Source: Puccinia triticina (taxonomy: Eukaryota > Basidiomycota > Pucciniomycetes > Pucciniales > Pucciniaceae). From it: a DNA stretch of 64,000 bases. The stretch spans positions 2,816,001 to 2,880,000 of the forward strand of contig NC_070567.1 of assembly GCF_026914185.1 (NCBI RefSeq), written 5' to 3'. The position numbers and the translations under genes were made by a program. Shown here piece by piece: positions 22,390 to 34,924 of this stretch (positions are counted from its first letter, which is position 1; each line of letters starts with the position of its first letter). The notes beneath the pieces were generated by a model. It was given only the letters and a program-made list of their open reading frames with translations. It was not told the origin of the DNA and ran no database searches.

Positions 22390-22904
22390 TGCAGGCCCAT
22401 GGGTTTAGCAATGACGGTCACGTCATTACATGAACTACAACCAGATAATCACTCTTCATGTGAATTTCTCCCCTCCGCAGCAGACAATCGAGCATGTACA
22501 CTTCTACTGCCCATCACGACCAATAACATTAGCTGCTCGCCATCAGCATAGTTTTGAGCTCCCAGATTGCTGAAGCACAGAAATCTGGGAGTTTGGACGA
22601 TTCCATCAGCCACACGTCAGCTTTCACATCTTGAAGTGCTCGCCTGAGCAGATTTGGCCATCTGCCAGTGGTCTACCTGAGCGCCAAATGAAGATAGAAG
22701 GATGCAACAATGGCGATGTTGAAACCGTGAATATGTACAAAGGCCATGTGAACACCCCCTCACAAAGGCCCAATATTTCTCCTGTCACATAAAAACCGAC
22801 CGATTTCAACTCTGGGTCGTTTGTCCCACCCTCCACCCCCAATCGAGAACATCTGATTTCCCAAATCCCCTCATCCGTCCTCTCCACCACTTTCTCGCTG
22901 AACC

Positions 22905-24415
22905 ATGGAAACTGACAGTAATCCTCCCAGTTCGCCCAAACCTTATGACAAGTCATCGAAATCATCGGCTGGTACCCCACCTCCTAGTAAGAGCAACGAG
23001 CGGCCTTATAACAACCTTGAACGGAAGCTGACCCAAAAGTTCAGGTCAACAGGAACTCCAGCAGAACCTTTCGCAAGGGCCACTTCCCGCACCATCGTTT
23101 GCAGAGTTTGCCTTCCAGAAATCCTCCTCAGTGCCGCCGGCCTCCTTGCGTCCTACAGAAGCCGTCCTTCCTACTGAAATACAAGAAATCAGCGCAGAGG
23201 AGTTTGGACGTTTGATTGAAGCTGCCTACCGATCAGCGGAAGAGATCCTGGCTCTCAAACTTCCTCATAGTTGCAAAGTTGTGGCCAAAGAGCTAGCGTT
23301 GTCGCTCACCAAGAGCAAACGAAGTAAGCATCTTCAGTGAACCCATCCAGAATCCACAGAATAACACGCTTCTCGCACAACTGACGCAGTAGCCATTCTG
23401 AGCAGAGTGGGAAGAATCCGGGGCTCTGCCAGACAAGGAGGACATCAAAATCTCTCCCTCATCCAACATTGTCGCTTCAACATCCAAGCAGGTCACACTA
23501 CCCCGCAAAAGTCGCAGACGCAAACGATCCGACAAAGGCAAAGGCCTTAAGCCCGTGGATCTCCTTGTCAAGTCAAAATCCAACACCAACATTGATGCAG
23601 ATCGGAGCCAGCCTCCTGCCGCAGGAACAACTCTAGGCAGTATGGCGAGTCAAGCGCCAAGTGACGCTTCACCTTCAACTGCTAACGCAGCAACAAGGCC
23701 ACTGGAACACAACGCCACCACCACCGGACCAACGGAAGGCTGGGGTTCACCTCTTGTTGATCCGTCACCTGCACGCTGGCCCAACGTTGACGAGTCCGGT
23801 CCATCCGACATGGCGCCGCAGCCGAATTTGCCAGACAAAGAGCTTGCACTGCAACCACACGGCTCCTCTAGTTCGAACCTTGCTCCGATACCTGAAGAAG
23901 ACGAACCAGCCGGACCCAATCCCACCCCTCTCTTCACTCCGGATGATTCCGACGGCACTGCTCCTGGCACAGCTCCCAGTCAAGCAACATCGGGAACAGC
24001 TCACTCCAACCCCTCTGGGACACAGGAGGCCAATCACTGCCCAGGCCGCCTTTTGCTGACAATTATCAAATCAGACGATATAAGACAGCAAGTGGTCAAC
24101 ATCAACCAACATGTCGACGGAACCAAACCAAACTGGGAAAAATACCAGACAACTTGGAACTCTCTGTTGTCCCTTCTTCGCAACTGTGCAAGGGCCGCCA
24201 ACAATGCACCTCCGGAGCCTCCAACATACGATTTCCAAAGAACATCGTGTTCCTATGCATCCTGGATGCAGACTATCAGCTCCCACGGTGAGATGCCATT
24301 TCTCTCCATCTCCATCCATCCCTCCGGCAGCGTGAAAGCACTGAGACCAATTATCTTTCCCTTCAGCCAACCAATTCCTATCCTACTCTGCCAACGAGCA
24401 ATGGTATTGCCCCGA
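22905..24415 (+). pseudogene. Gene D, 5' part, interrupted by the KDZ element
   Basis: Starts ATG at 22905 (METDSNPPSSPKPYDKSSKS). A second block (about 23115-23325) reads EISAEEFGRLIEAAYRSAEE. A third (about 23555-24283) is a Pro/Ser-rich linker followed by a helical segment (NWEKYQTTWNSLLSLLRN). The last exon follows a GTGAGA...CTTCAG intron (24284-24366) and reads NQFLSYSANEQWYCP up to the target duplication. The exact joins between the first blocks are unsettled. The reading frame continues at 43755 on the far side of the KDZ element with DSLDFPLLTSF. No known domain was recognised. As it stands the gene is disrupted by a 19.3-kb insertion in an exon. Confidence 0.65.
24408..24415. other. 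8-bp target-site duplication, left copy
   Basis: TGCCCCGA abuts the left end of the KDZ element and recurs at 43747-43754. Removing the element and one copy restores ...WYCPDSLDF in one frame of gene D. Confidence 0.85.
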
Positions 24416-25160
24416 GAGTTTTGGCTAAGAAATTCTTCCATTCCAAATGGTGGAAAACAGGATCTCATCCTCTATTTGGAATGGAAGAATCACTGGAGCT
24501 GGCTGTGGTCAGCTCTGGCACGTTCAGTCCAAATTCCAGCTCACACAGCTCCACCAAGCCAGCAGAATTCCAGCTCACCCATATCCTGCCACACCAATAA
24601 TCCAGCTCATGCAGCTCCCTTCATACCCAAAAAACCAGCTCACCCAGCTCCACTGGCAGCCCAAATTCCAGCTCACCCAGCTCCCCTCCAGACACTAAAT
24701 CGAGCTCACCCAGCTCCCTGTGCATCCAGAAAATTCAGCCCACCCAGCTCTACTGGCACCCAAAAATAAAAGCTGAACTTATTAGCAGCTCCCCCTGTAC
24801 CCAAAAAACCAGCTCACCCAGCTCCACTGGAACCCAAAATTCCAGCTCACCCAGCTCCCCTCAGGACACAAAATCCAGCTCACCCAGCACCCCTCAGCAC
24901 ACAGAATTCCAGCTCATGCAGCTCCCTTTGTAGCCAGAAAATTCAGCCCACCCAGCTCCACTGGCACCTAAATTCCTGCTCATACAGCTCCCCTCATCAC
25001 CCAAAATCCAGCTCATACATCTACCTCTGCACCCAAAAATCCAGCTCACCCAGCTCTCCTCAGCACCCAAAATTTCAGCTCACCCAGCTCTGCTCTTCTC
25101 AGCACACAAAATTCAGCTCACCCAGCTCTACTAGGGCACCCAAAGTAAAAGCTGAACTAG
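24416..25160 (+). repeat. Left end of KDZ element: inverted head plus short minisatellite
   Basis: The head (24424-24530) contains a hairpin: CTTCCATTCCAAAT at about 24436 and ATTTGGAATGGAAG at about 24475. From about 24535 to 25160 imperfect units of CCAGCTCACCCAGCTCC plus a spacer repeat, the inverse of the array at 41340-43620. Spacers here are more degenerate than on the right. Confidence 0.85.
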
Positions 25161-25279
25161 TTACACTCTTCAAAAAATTTCAGCTGACCTAGCAGCACCT
25201 GTCACACATTTGCAGCTCACACACCGGTGAACAGAGCGAATTCAATTAGCCCTGGAAATAGCCTGTTTTTGATACACTC

Positions 25280-25720
25280 AACACACATTGTAAAATTTTT
25301 GGGTTGAAATAACTTCATAAAAAAAGTGGATATTGAATTTTACAAAGTGTTATTTACAAGGTACAAGGCAGTAAAGAATTCTGGGGGGTATGTGTAATTT
25401 TACAATTTCTGTTCTAGATTCCCACCTTTCAATATGAAAACAACCTTGTAAAAATATACCTGAAGTCTTCCATGTGGAATTTTACTTGGTGTTTTTTTTA
25501 CAAAGTGCCACCTTGTAAAAAATGTACCTTGCAAAATTGCATATTTGCAGAAAAAACCTGAATTTTACAAGGCCAATTTGTAGGAAGCAGTACACCATGC
25601 AAAATATACCTTGTAAAAATCAATAAAAATGGCAACCAGGTTTGAAATTACCAGCTGTTGTGTAAATTTCACAATAATGGTCATTGTGCCTGGTAAAATT
25701 CACTTTGTAAAATTCACCCA
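25280..25720. repeat. Cluster of TTTTACAAGG / CCTTGTAAAA words
   Basis: About ten copies of a short word in both orientations, for example ATTTTACAAAGTG (25337), ACCTTGTAAAAATATA (25442), ACCTTGTAAAAAATG (25511), ATTTTACAAGGCC (25562) and ACCTTGTAAAAATCA (25610). Sub-terminal position next to the minisatellite suggests transposase-binding repeats. That is inference. Confidence 0.6.
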
Positions 25721-26191
25721 CCGCATAAAAAACTCCTTGGGACGTAATTACCATATGAAAACCTGCAATATTGTATCAAATTGTTCAGCAATTTTTGGAC
25801 ACAGCATTATAAATGGTAATGTTAGTGGAGAATGAGGAAAAGTTTGGGTTGGATGAGTCATAATTCATCAAGTATGAGTCCAAAAAAAAACTTGCCCACA
25901 TGATTCACAGTCCGAAATATGGTCTGTTGTGAAAGGTTGGTGATAACCTGAGACATCCCCTCAAGTTGCATACTGACACGCAACCTGAGCCTGAGAAAGC
26001 CCACTCCGGAAAATCTACCAAGAACTAGCTCCGAACAGCATCCAAATCAGAGTCACCAACCTAGCTCCAAACAACATCTGAATCAGAGTCACCAACCAAG
26101 AGATATAATACTTCAGGTAGCTGTTTTATGCTTAAATGACTTCTCCCTTTAGCTGATTTTGTAATTCAATCTCTTTTTTTGAACAGTCATC

Positions 26192-27827
26192 ATGGTTTCA
26201 ACCCGATCAAACAGAGGCCAAGCTGGCCAACAACCCCAACAAAACCGAGGTGGGAGGGCCAGTTCTACTTGTGGTAGAGGAGGAGGACAACTCAATACCA
26301 GAGGTTGTGGTTGATCTCAATCAGATTCAGCTCATGATGAGGAAAATCGACACCAAAGCTCACCTCAGCCAAGTTTGAACTTCGGAGCCTTATCGCTGGA
26401 CAATTACGAGACGCACTTGCCTTTGTGGTCGGAAAACCAACTTCTAAATGGTCTAGCCAAACAAACCAATCAATCCAATCGGATTTCAAACAAAGTTCAA
26501 GAAGCACTTAGATTCCATAAGAACAACTACACCAAGATCAAGCTCATGTTGGCTTTGGTTGATAATGTTTCTATCAAAACAATCAATTCCTGGCTGTGAG
26601 TCGATGGTTTGCTTTTCACAATTCCTCAAAACCCTTTTGTTCTGAAATCCTGAATATTTGTCAGAGGGGAAGATTGCCCTCCTAGGAAAAAATGCGGCTG
26701 GAACCGGTTTGTTGCATTCAGTATGGCCAGTGCAACTATTCCTGGTATGTAAGTTTTACAAAAATAGTTATCTTTTTTAAATTGACCAGTGGTCAATACT
26801 TAGTCCCCCATAAAGGATCGACTCTTGGATGGGATAGACAAAATGGAGACCTTGGAATTGCTTGGAAATCATTATCTCTAGAAGAAAAGGAGGTTTTTGA
26901 CTCACGAGTATTTAGATTCTTTTCCAAACTACCCATTCCCTACGAAGGAGAAGACGAAGATGATGAAGAAGAAGACAACACTATCAAGGAACTTATCTCC
27001 CCTGAAGAAGAAGCAATTTATCAGCCCCTGTACAAGAAACTTGTCAACCACAAAAAGGTCCAGTTGTTGCTCAAAACAAAACACAGCCCTGATGCCCAAT
27101 CAACAGTTGAGAAACAAGCTATGAATCATATTACTCAAATCAATTCCGAGGTAAGCAATCCAATTCCGCATCTTTTTTTACCAACCATTCACAAGTTGAA
27201 CTTATTTTTCCAATGTTCAGCTTCATACGATATCAAATCTTTATAATTTAACTTACTACTTAATGGCAGCTACCCGATTTCCTGGTAGGGGTAGTTTCTG
27301 TAAAGAACTTTCCAATGATCCTGTATGGCTTGTTTTTGCAGAAGATAAGTGGACCTCAAAAGACATATTTGAATCCTATAGTCAAGGTCGATCCATTCAA
27401 GAGATTCTCGAAGGACTTCAACCTCCAAAAAAAAGGCCAAGACTATTGCAGGCCAAACAATCGGATGCAATACAAACTAAGTTAAGGGAAAAATTGAATA
27501 TGTTGCTCCGTGTGTGATATAACACTATTCCTGCCTGATTATTCCTTTATTCATTTTCGGAGGCTAATTGACATTTGAATTCACATAACAGGATCAGTTG
27601 TCAATCTTCCCAACGCAACATTTCCTAAGAAACCAGATCCAGAGGCCATCCTTCTTGCCAGGTTCCCGCATTTAAGAATAGTTCAATCTGAAGAATCTAC
27701 CCTTACTAGTGATAATTTGAAAATTGGCTTAGATTCAATGATCACCGATGTTAGAGAATTGTGGTTAAGTGACATTGATAGTGGTGCCTTCCAAATTGTT
27801 CATGCAGTCACTATTCCAAACACCTGA
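26192..27827 (+). pseudogene. KDZ-element gene with HMG-box-like segment and a premature TGA
   Basis: Five exons join in one frame: 26192-26595, 26665-26748, 26790-27150, 27221-27509 and 27592-27827 (457 codons). Exon 1 begins MVSTRSNRGQAGQQPQQNRG, a Gly/Arg/Gln-rich tail, then has TGA at 26312-26314 (codon 41), after which the frame continues SQSDSAHDEEN. The segment CGWNRFVAFSMA...LGIAWKSLSLEEKEVFDSRV resembles an HMG box (aromatic start, then WKxLSxEEKxxF). An acidic tract follows (EGEDEDDEEEDNTIKEL), and after it a KKRPRL basic patch. The protein is probably nuclear. CGA to TGA would explain the stop. Translation from a later Met is possible. The HMG call is inference from motif spacing. 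Confidence 0.65.
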
Positions 27828-28229
27828 TGAATATCCCATTTTTCAAACACTTCTCAAATTGTTGATCATTGTTTTGTTGTAGTAGAACTTAAACAATTTA
27901 CCCTGAAAAGTTTGACATCTATTACCTGCCCCTAGTGGTCTCATGAAAACAAGATCCCATCTCTTTGGTGAAAAGTTTGACCAAACTGGTTTTTGGTCCA
28001 GTGGTTTTTCAACTCTCCAAGTTCAATCATCAGTTGATCCAAATCTATCAAGGGTGCAACCTCTGTGCTGCACAAAGTGCAGCACAGTGGTTTTGGCATC
28101 TGCTTTGCTGCACAGAAAGTAGCTGCCCCACTAGCTGGAATGCTTTAGAATTAGGGACCTCTACTTTCAGCAGTGAACTACCACTGTCTGGACTGCTGGC
28201 ATAGCATTCCCCTGCTGTGCTGGCAACAG

Positions 28230-28815
28230 TGGGTCAGGCGCAGCACAAATGCGTCATTTTTTAGTGTAGCATTAGTGCAATCCTGCGCATCTGTGTTAAT
28301 GCTACGCAAATTTGCACCCTGTGTGCGTAGCTTTAGCCCAGATGCGCGTAAATTAGCTAACACTAAGCTGTGCTAATTTTTAGTGTAGCATTCACAAAAT
28401 TGCGCCCATCTGTGCTATCCCTACGCGCACAGGGTGCAAATTTGCGTAGCTTTAGAGCAGATGAGCGCAAATTCGCTAACACTAAGCATGCAGGGCAAAA
28501 ATGTGGGTGCGCTACAGCGCTTTTTGTGTCAAAAAAAGGCCTTTTCTTCACTAAAAGAACCTTAGAGCAACATGGCGTAGCGTAGCGGCTGTAGCAGAGC
28601 GCTAAAGGCCTTTTCTTCACTAAAAGCACCTTAGAGCATCATAGCGTAGCTTAGTGGCTGTAGCATAGCCCTTTTATTGGCTGTAGCATAGCCCTTATTC
28701 TAAACAAAAATTGGTGCTAAATTCAGCCCAGTGCAGTGGCGCTACCAGCTTGCTAACACTATTCAAAAAAGGCTGGCGCATTTTGCTGCTTGTCTGCGCA
28801 GTTTTCTGACTGAGT
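28230..28815 (+). repeat. GCGC-family repeat, CpG-depleted copy
   Basis: Aligns by eye with 38925-39315 in the same orientation: shared TTTTTTAG-GTAGCA, CTACGCGCACAGGG, GCCTTTTCTTC, GCGGCTGTAGCAGAG and AACAAAAATTGGTG. Many CG dinucleotides of the other copy are TG or CA here (TAGTGTAGCA, CTAACACTAAGC). The first 120 bp appear duplicated inside the copy. No gene. Confidence 0.65.
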
Positions 28816-28971
28816 TTTTCAATCAATTTGCCTAATATGAACCCAAAAAAGCCTGAAAAAGTCAAACAACTGCTTGAATAAGACTGCATTCATGTGAGAA
28901 ATTGAACAACTACCAATTTTATTTGAAACATGGAACAAAGGAAACATGGCACAAGGTTAAGATTTGATTAA

Positions 28972-30698
28972 CTAATTGGGCAACTTATTCTTCTGCTTCA
29001 TTTCTTTGTGTTCCTGACGAACTAGATACTTTTGATCTGACCAGATCTTTTCAACTTTTGTGCCATCATAGACCGGATAAATGGGGAGCCAGTAAGATGA
29101 TGCACTAAGTTTCTGTAGTTGAAAAACACTGGCAATCAGTTCAGATCAACCATCCACATGATTTATCATCATTGTACCTGATTTCCAGTTCGATAGGCTT
29201 CATGCCTAGCTATTGCAGCAAAGGATGAAGCTCGACTCCAGAAAGCCACTGAAAATTGTCTTGGTTTTTCCTTGTGATCTTCAAACCCAAACTTTCCAAC
29301 GCCATGCCAGAGTATCTTCATAGGACCATGAAACGAATAGCCAGAGCCCCCAAAATAGGCTACACCCAATGAGGGAAGGATAAATTCCCCACCTTTGTGA
29401 TTCCCAAAGAAGAAAACCGAATCAAATAAAAACGAGTTGTTGAAATCGCAGTGGGTTTGGACCTGCAAATTGACGCTTATTGTTCGGGCTGAAACATTTT
29501 GACACCATGAGCTTTTCAATTGTTTTTTTTGGTTGGTTTCGCAATGGAGGAAACACTCACAGGCAACAATTGGATTTAACTCTCTAGAAAAATTGGCCTT
29601 GAGATGCTCACTTCCCCACTTTTGAAGATACCTGACTCCTTTTTCAGCAACTTCACTGGCCTGCGATAAGAACCCCTTGTTGATCCAAAGGGACAAGATT
29701 GCGTAGTAAGCCATATTGTTTTTCAGAAATATACCAGAGTCCAATACTTCGTGGCGGGGGTCTTTTCGGAGCGGATTTGGAAGAGCAGGGGGGGTTTTCT
29801 CTTCTTTCCAAATCGGATCAATGCCTTGCAGTTGAGATACTACTATCTTTTTATTGTAATGTTTGATTTTCAGATCCGAAACACCTTTGTAGTTTTTCTG
29901 AAAAGTGAAATCAAGTGATCAACAAATGTTCTTCTATCTGTTGTGAAAATTCAACTCACAGCACCTTCCCCGTACCCGTAAGTTTGAAACAATACTGAAG
30001 CAGCTTTGGCGTCTTCTTCAAGCCCCTTTGCAATCCGTTTGGTTCCTTTGTTGCTCTCGTTCAGTGGGTAAGGTGTTGTGGGCCATGATTTCTGAACGTA
30101 TGGTTGTTTTGTTCTCTTGTGGCAGTTGGTATTGAGCTTATTAGTTTGCACAAAATGTTCAAGACCTTCCTTTGCAAGTTTCTGTACACCAGATATCAAA
30201 ATTCTGCATTTAAAAGGCTTTGCAGTACTATATATTTGCTTGACTAACCTCTGCTGATGGATGAACACTTAGCAAATTCTCCTCCAGTCGTGGGACCCCA
30301 ACTCCGCAACACCTTCCGCTTTCATCCAACAGAATCACCATTTTCTGGGTATCAAGAAGTCGACATTGACCCTCAAGAGAAATGGCATGCTTCAAAACAT
30401 CAGCATGAGTTGGAAATCTGAGGCAGAAAGGTTTGGGGATTGGATCGTCTGAAGGTGGATGGGTTTTATATTTAAGAATCGTTTTTTCAACCTGTAAAAC
30501 CGCATCCTGGTATTGCTTATGCAGCATAACTTGGGGTGGTGAAGTTTCAAAGGCTTCTTTGATCATGGTAATGATCTCTTCGATGTGAATCCCTGGAAAC
30601 TCCTGCATTAAAAAAACTGCAAGCAGGTCATAATAAACATGCTCTACTACAGCTTCTTTTCGAAGTTTCATCAACCTCTTGAACATCCTCTCTTCCAT
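28972..30698 (-). CDS. TET/JBP-like 2-oxoglutarate/Fe(II) dioxygenase (five exons)
   Basis: Family members oxidise 5-methylpyrimidines in DNA using Fe(II) and 2-oxoglutarate. Exons on the minus strand: 30698-30249, 30181-29960, 29897-29561, 29488-29178 and 29112-28972. Introns of 67, 62, 72 and 65 bp all keep phase. From ATG 30698 (MEERMFKRLMKLRKEAVVEH) this gives about 486 residues; the frame is open to 30767 after a possible acceptor, so an upstream exon may exist. The double-stranded beta-helix core lies in exon 4: iron ligands HxD in VQTHCDFNNSF and the distal His in MKILWHGVGKF, then the 2-oxoglutarate Arg in PRQFSVAFW. GNHKGGEFILPSLGV is the typical strand between them. No stop or frameshift was found, so the copy looks intact. 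Substrate is inferred from the family, not shown. Confidence 0.88.
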
Positions 30699-31069
30699 GG
30701 TAAACGTGTTGGAGTAAGAAGACCCCTTAGCATCCCCTTCTGGTGCCTTTGTGGGCAGATGCTGCAACCTGTAATTATAAAGACAAGAAAGGTCAGTATC
30801 GAGCTGGAATCACCCAGTTGTTCCCAATTGGAATGGTGGCAGCATATTCCGCACAACCACCAGGGTCCAAGAAAGCATTGGCTTTAGAATAGATTGGTTG
30901 CAGCATATTCCGCATGACAACCCAATTCTACTGTGCAACAACTTGAGGGTGTGGAGAGGGGGCCTGTCTGAATCCTATGCAGGTAATATGGGAACAACTT
31001 ACTTGGCTTTTTTGTTCGGCATTGTAGAGGGAATGGGTAGGTTTGTTGGGCCCTGGACGCTTACTAGTT

Positions 31070-31790
31070 GTCTGCAAGACTCGGTGGAGCGTCAGAAAGC
31101 AGGGAGCAGGGCCCTTTGCAGCAATGGAGCTGCAAAGGGGCATAAGAGAACTTTCTTGAATCTACTGACCTCGTGGACCAGTCGGCCGGGTGCTTGTGGC
31201 TTGGAGGCAGTCTACAAGACTAGGTGGGGCGTCATAGAACAGTCTGAACCGTCTGAACCTGTCGGCGGGGTGCTCGGGCTTTGAGGGAGGCTATAAGACT
31301 TGGCCGGTCGTCAGAAAGCAGGGAACAGGCCCCTTTGCAGCGATGGAGCTGCAAGGGGCATAGGGAACTTGAATCGATCTACTGACCTCGTCGACCAGTC
31401 GGCAGGGTGGTTGAGGCTTGGAGTCAGTCTAAAAGACTCGGCGGGGCGTCGGAGAGCAGTCTGAACCTGTCCGCGGGCTGCTCGGGCTTGGAGGGAGGCT
31501 ATAACACTTGGCCGGTCGTCAGAAAGCAGGGAACAGGCCCCTTTGCATCGATGGAGCTGCAAAGGGGCATGAGATAACTTGACTCGATCTACTGACCTCG
31601 TCGACCAGTCGGCGGGGTGCTTGTGGCTTGGAGTCAGTCTACAAGACTCGGCGGGCGTCGGAGAACAGTCTGAATCTGTCGGCGGGCTTCTCGGGCTTGG
31701 AGGGAGGCTATAAGACTTGGCCGGTCGTCAGAAAGCAGGGAACAGGCCCCTTTGCAGCGATGGAGCTGCAAAGGGGCATCAAAGGATCTT
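31070..31790. repeat. About 209-bp tandem satellite, 3.5 units
   Basis: TCAGAAAGCAGGGAACAGGC recurs at 31311, 31519 and 31728, with a diverged copy at 31092 (spacings 219, 208, 209). Each unit also contains GATGGAGCTGCAA, CTACTGACCTCGTCGACCAG and GGAGGCTATAA. It lies between the divergent TET/JBP and KDZ genes. Open frames inside it are by-products of the repeat. Confidence 0.85.
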
Positions 31791-31799
31791 AATCAAACT

Positions 31800-34700
31800 A
31801 CTTACTTTGATATGTTTGATTTGTGGGCCCGAGCGAAGCGATTTCTGGTTGTCTGTGTCAGGTTTGGAAACAGTTCTTTGAGAAAAACAGTGCTGCTGTC
31901 AACACAGAAAGCAGCAATCAACCTTAATTCTCACTGTCTCCGCACTGCTTTGTGTGCTTTAATTCTTTGTCATCTCTCTATACTTTAGCTTGTGTTCTGC
32001 CCCATTAGTACTTTCTTCACCCATCTTATCCACCACTGCTTCCTTAGCAGCGCACTCAATCTTTGTCCAATAATCCTTACTTGACTCTACCCTTGCTCTT
32101 AGGTAAGAGCAACAACTTGTCCCTGATTCTCATTTCTCCATTTATGGTCCTTAGTCTAATCAGAAATAAAACTCTTAGTTCTTCTGAATCTCACAGTCTG
32201 GACTGGTTGGCAGGGTATGAAAGGCTTGGCTGCTAGTCAGAGAGCAGGGAACAGGTCCTTTTCAGTGACTTATCTTGCTGTGGAAGCTTGTGGAGGTGTG
32301 GGAACTTGGGCTTCAAAGAAACAATGGGCCTTTAATTTACAGTTATTGGTAAAGTAAAGATTTAGTAGATGTTTTTGGCTCAATACTATAACAAATAGCA
32401 CTCCAATAAATACATAATTTTTCTTTACTATAACACATATTTGATTTTTTTAATTTTTTTTATACAGGTATGGTATCAGTTAAAGTAATTTGTCTTGTTT
32501 TGTTGATGGGAGCTTGCAAAAGGCTCCTTATAACCACAAAAATGCATTTGTACCTAGTTTTGCCTGTTTTTATTTCAATAAGCAGGGGTAAAAGTACATT
32601 TAAACTGGCTTTTACCCCTGGTTATTGAAATAACTAGGGTTTAAACATGTTTAATAGGGCTCTCTACTATATCAGCCCATTGGAAAAAAATCCATTACTA
32701 CAACCAGTAAAGTACCAGAGATGATAAATACATCTATACTCTACTGGAAGGGCCTGGTTATAGTAAAGTATAGTAAAGGCCCACTGTTGTTCAATGTGGT
32801 CTCAGTTTCAGGATGCACACTGGTGATTGGTTTCAAACGTACATACACCAAGCATACAACTTGGGCACATAAATTCTAACCTTCCAAGTTGCAGCCAGCA
32901 GGGGACCTTGCCTATGCATTCTTTTCTTGTTTAATTTTCCCACTGGTGTTGCTCATATTTGATGAACAAACCAACTTAACCAACAACTACATGTATTTGT
33001 ATTCAACTAAGATAGTAATCAGATTCTGACTGAGGATTGGACTGTATACTATCTAAGTTGGAGGAATATTCCAATGCAGAAGTAAAATACAAGTGGTCCA
33101 TGTGTTTTGGCTGCATCCATTAGGTGCTGATCAATTTTTCAAAAATTGTTTAAGAGTTGATACTGTTTCCTCTTCAACATTTATACCCAGTTCTTTTGGG
33201 GTTTTTAAATCAACAATAAATGAGGGAAGGAAAAAATAGGAATCTGGTTTGTGTTTATTACTGGAGAAATTAAAGGTGTTCAAAGTTAAAATCATAAATT
33301 TTTCATATGTTCAAAGTTGAACTCATAAAATTAACATTTGTTTTTGTATGGTGTGTGTGCTTTATTGATGCAAGGTAAATGGATCCTACCCATTGGATGA
33401 CCAGTCTTTTGCCAATTGATTCAACTTCTATATGATAGCTGTTAGGTGAATATATTTGAATGGATATGCACACTCTTGATCATTGGATTTCTTGTTAAAA
33501 ATTTTAATTGACAGGAATTGTTTTATGACCCAGTAGTAGCTATATAAATGCCCTGGGCAGTACCAGTCAACAGTTCACTTAGGTATATTTTGACAACAAA
33601 TTGGTAAAAGTAGGACAGCAAGATCTCTCAGGAATGTGAACAGAGCTGTTGAACCTGCAGCTAGTAATTCCCCTTTTTGTCAAACACTTTGTGGCTATAA
33701 TTGTAGCTGAGATTGGACTACTATGTAATATTAGATTAGTGTAACAAGAAATGCTAGAATGAACAGCTACAACACCAAGGCAGTGTTTGGCAGGTTCATA
33801 TTACGCAGTGTAATTAGGGTGTTCAAATTTGACTTGCATAAAATCATAACACCATAAAATCATAAAATTCTGACCTGAAAAAAATATGTACCACCCAAAC
33901 ACTCAAATCACAGCAACATCTCTAGAATGGTACATATGAAATCATCACTTGATATATCTATGATTTTATGATTTTATGTATTAAAAATTTTATGATTTCA
34001 ACTTTGAACACCTTAAATGAATCAAAAAAACCAACCTTACATATTTTTAAACCACATTTGTTTAGGATAAACTCCTAAAAGTAATCTTTCATTAAGCTTG
34101 ACAGCTTACTACCAAATTATCAGGCCAAACAATTATGGTTTACATGTTGTAAAGGAAAATGCAACACTGCCAAACCCAGCCTAAATGTAGTGTAGTAAAA
34201 CTTGAAAGCTTACTTCCAAATTATCAGGACTAACAATTAGGGGGGTTGCTGATAACTCTATTTATCTTCTAGAATATTCTTGCATTGACCTGCATGAGTA
34301 GCCATCAATCTTTAGCAAGGTTTGTAGACTGATTTCGAAATCAGGCTAACTTGAACCCCCCTATTATGTTTTACATGCTGTAAAGGAACATGCTGCAATT
34401 ATGTATTGTGTGAGAACTACACTGCCAAATGCAGCATAACTGTAGTGGGGCATGTGAAGCCTTGCTCCGAGCCCCTTCGCTTTTCACTAAACAACAAAAA
34501 GTTGCATATCAATCAATTTATTGGCCTTTGGCGATTGATTGATCCCAACAATCCACCTACCAGGTTGGTGAGCCCCTTTCATTTTCACTAAAAGCCAAGT
34601 GTTTTTTTACTGTGGAAGATGAGATTGACCGATCAACATTAGGACACCGGTCAAAAAACTCATTAACTTGTCAGCAGCTTTGCTTTTCACTTTCGCTACA

Positions 34701-34900
34701 CATCAAGAACTTTGCTTGGCTGTTGAAGATGTGACTAACTGATATAATCGCCTTTGGTCATGTAGATTTATTTCAGAGCTGGATAAATTACTGCATATAA
34801 TTCGATCAGAGCGGTTAGCCAGTAAGCTATTCTTTGTCAAATATATAGTTTGCTGGTCTATTACTGTTAATTTCTGACCTTCCACAGTTTCCTGGAATAA
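31800..34900. other. Intergenic spacer of the KDZ element
   Basis: AT-rich DNA without a convincing gene. It holds an inverted pair AGCAGGGGTAAAAGTACATTTAAAC / GTTTAAACATG around 32580-32650, MITE pieces at 33275-33330 and a MITE at 33817-34014. Promoters of the two divergent genes are presumably here but cannot be located. Confidence 0.4.
33817..34014. mobile_element. MITE related to the one at 3751-3933
   Basis: Ends AGGGTGTTCAAATTTGA and, at the right, CAACTTTGAACACCTT. Inside are CATAAAATCATA and TATGATTTTATGATTTTATG arms. Same terminal GGTGTTCAAA word as the 183-bp element in the left part of the window, with lower arm similarity, suggesting an older copy. Confidence 0.65.
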
Positions 34901-34924
34901 CCGGTGATTCACTATCTTGTCAAA

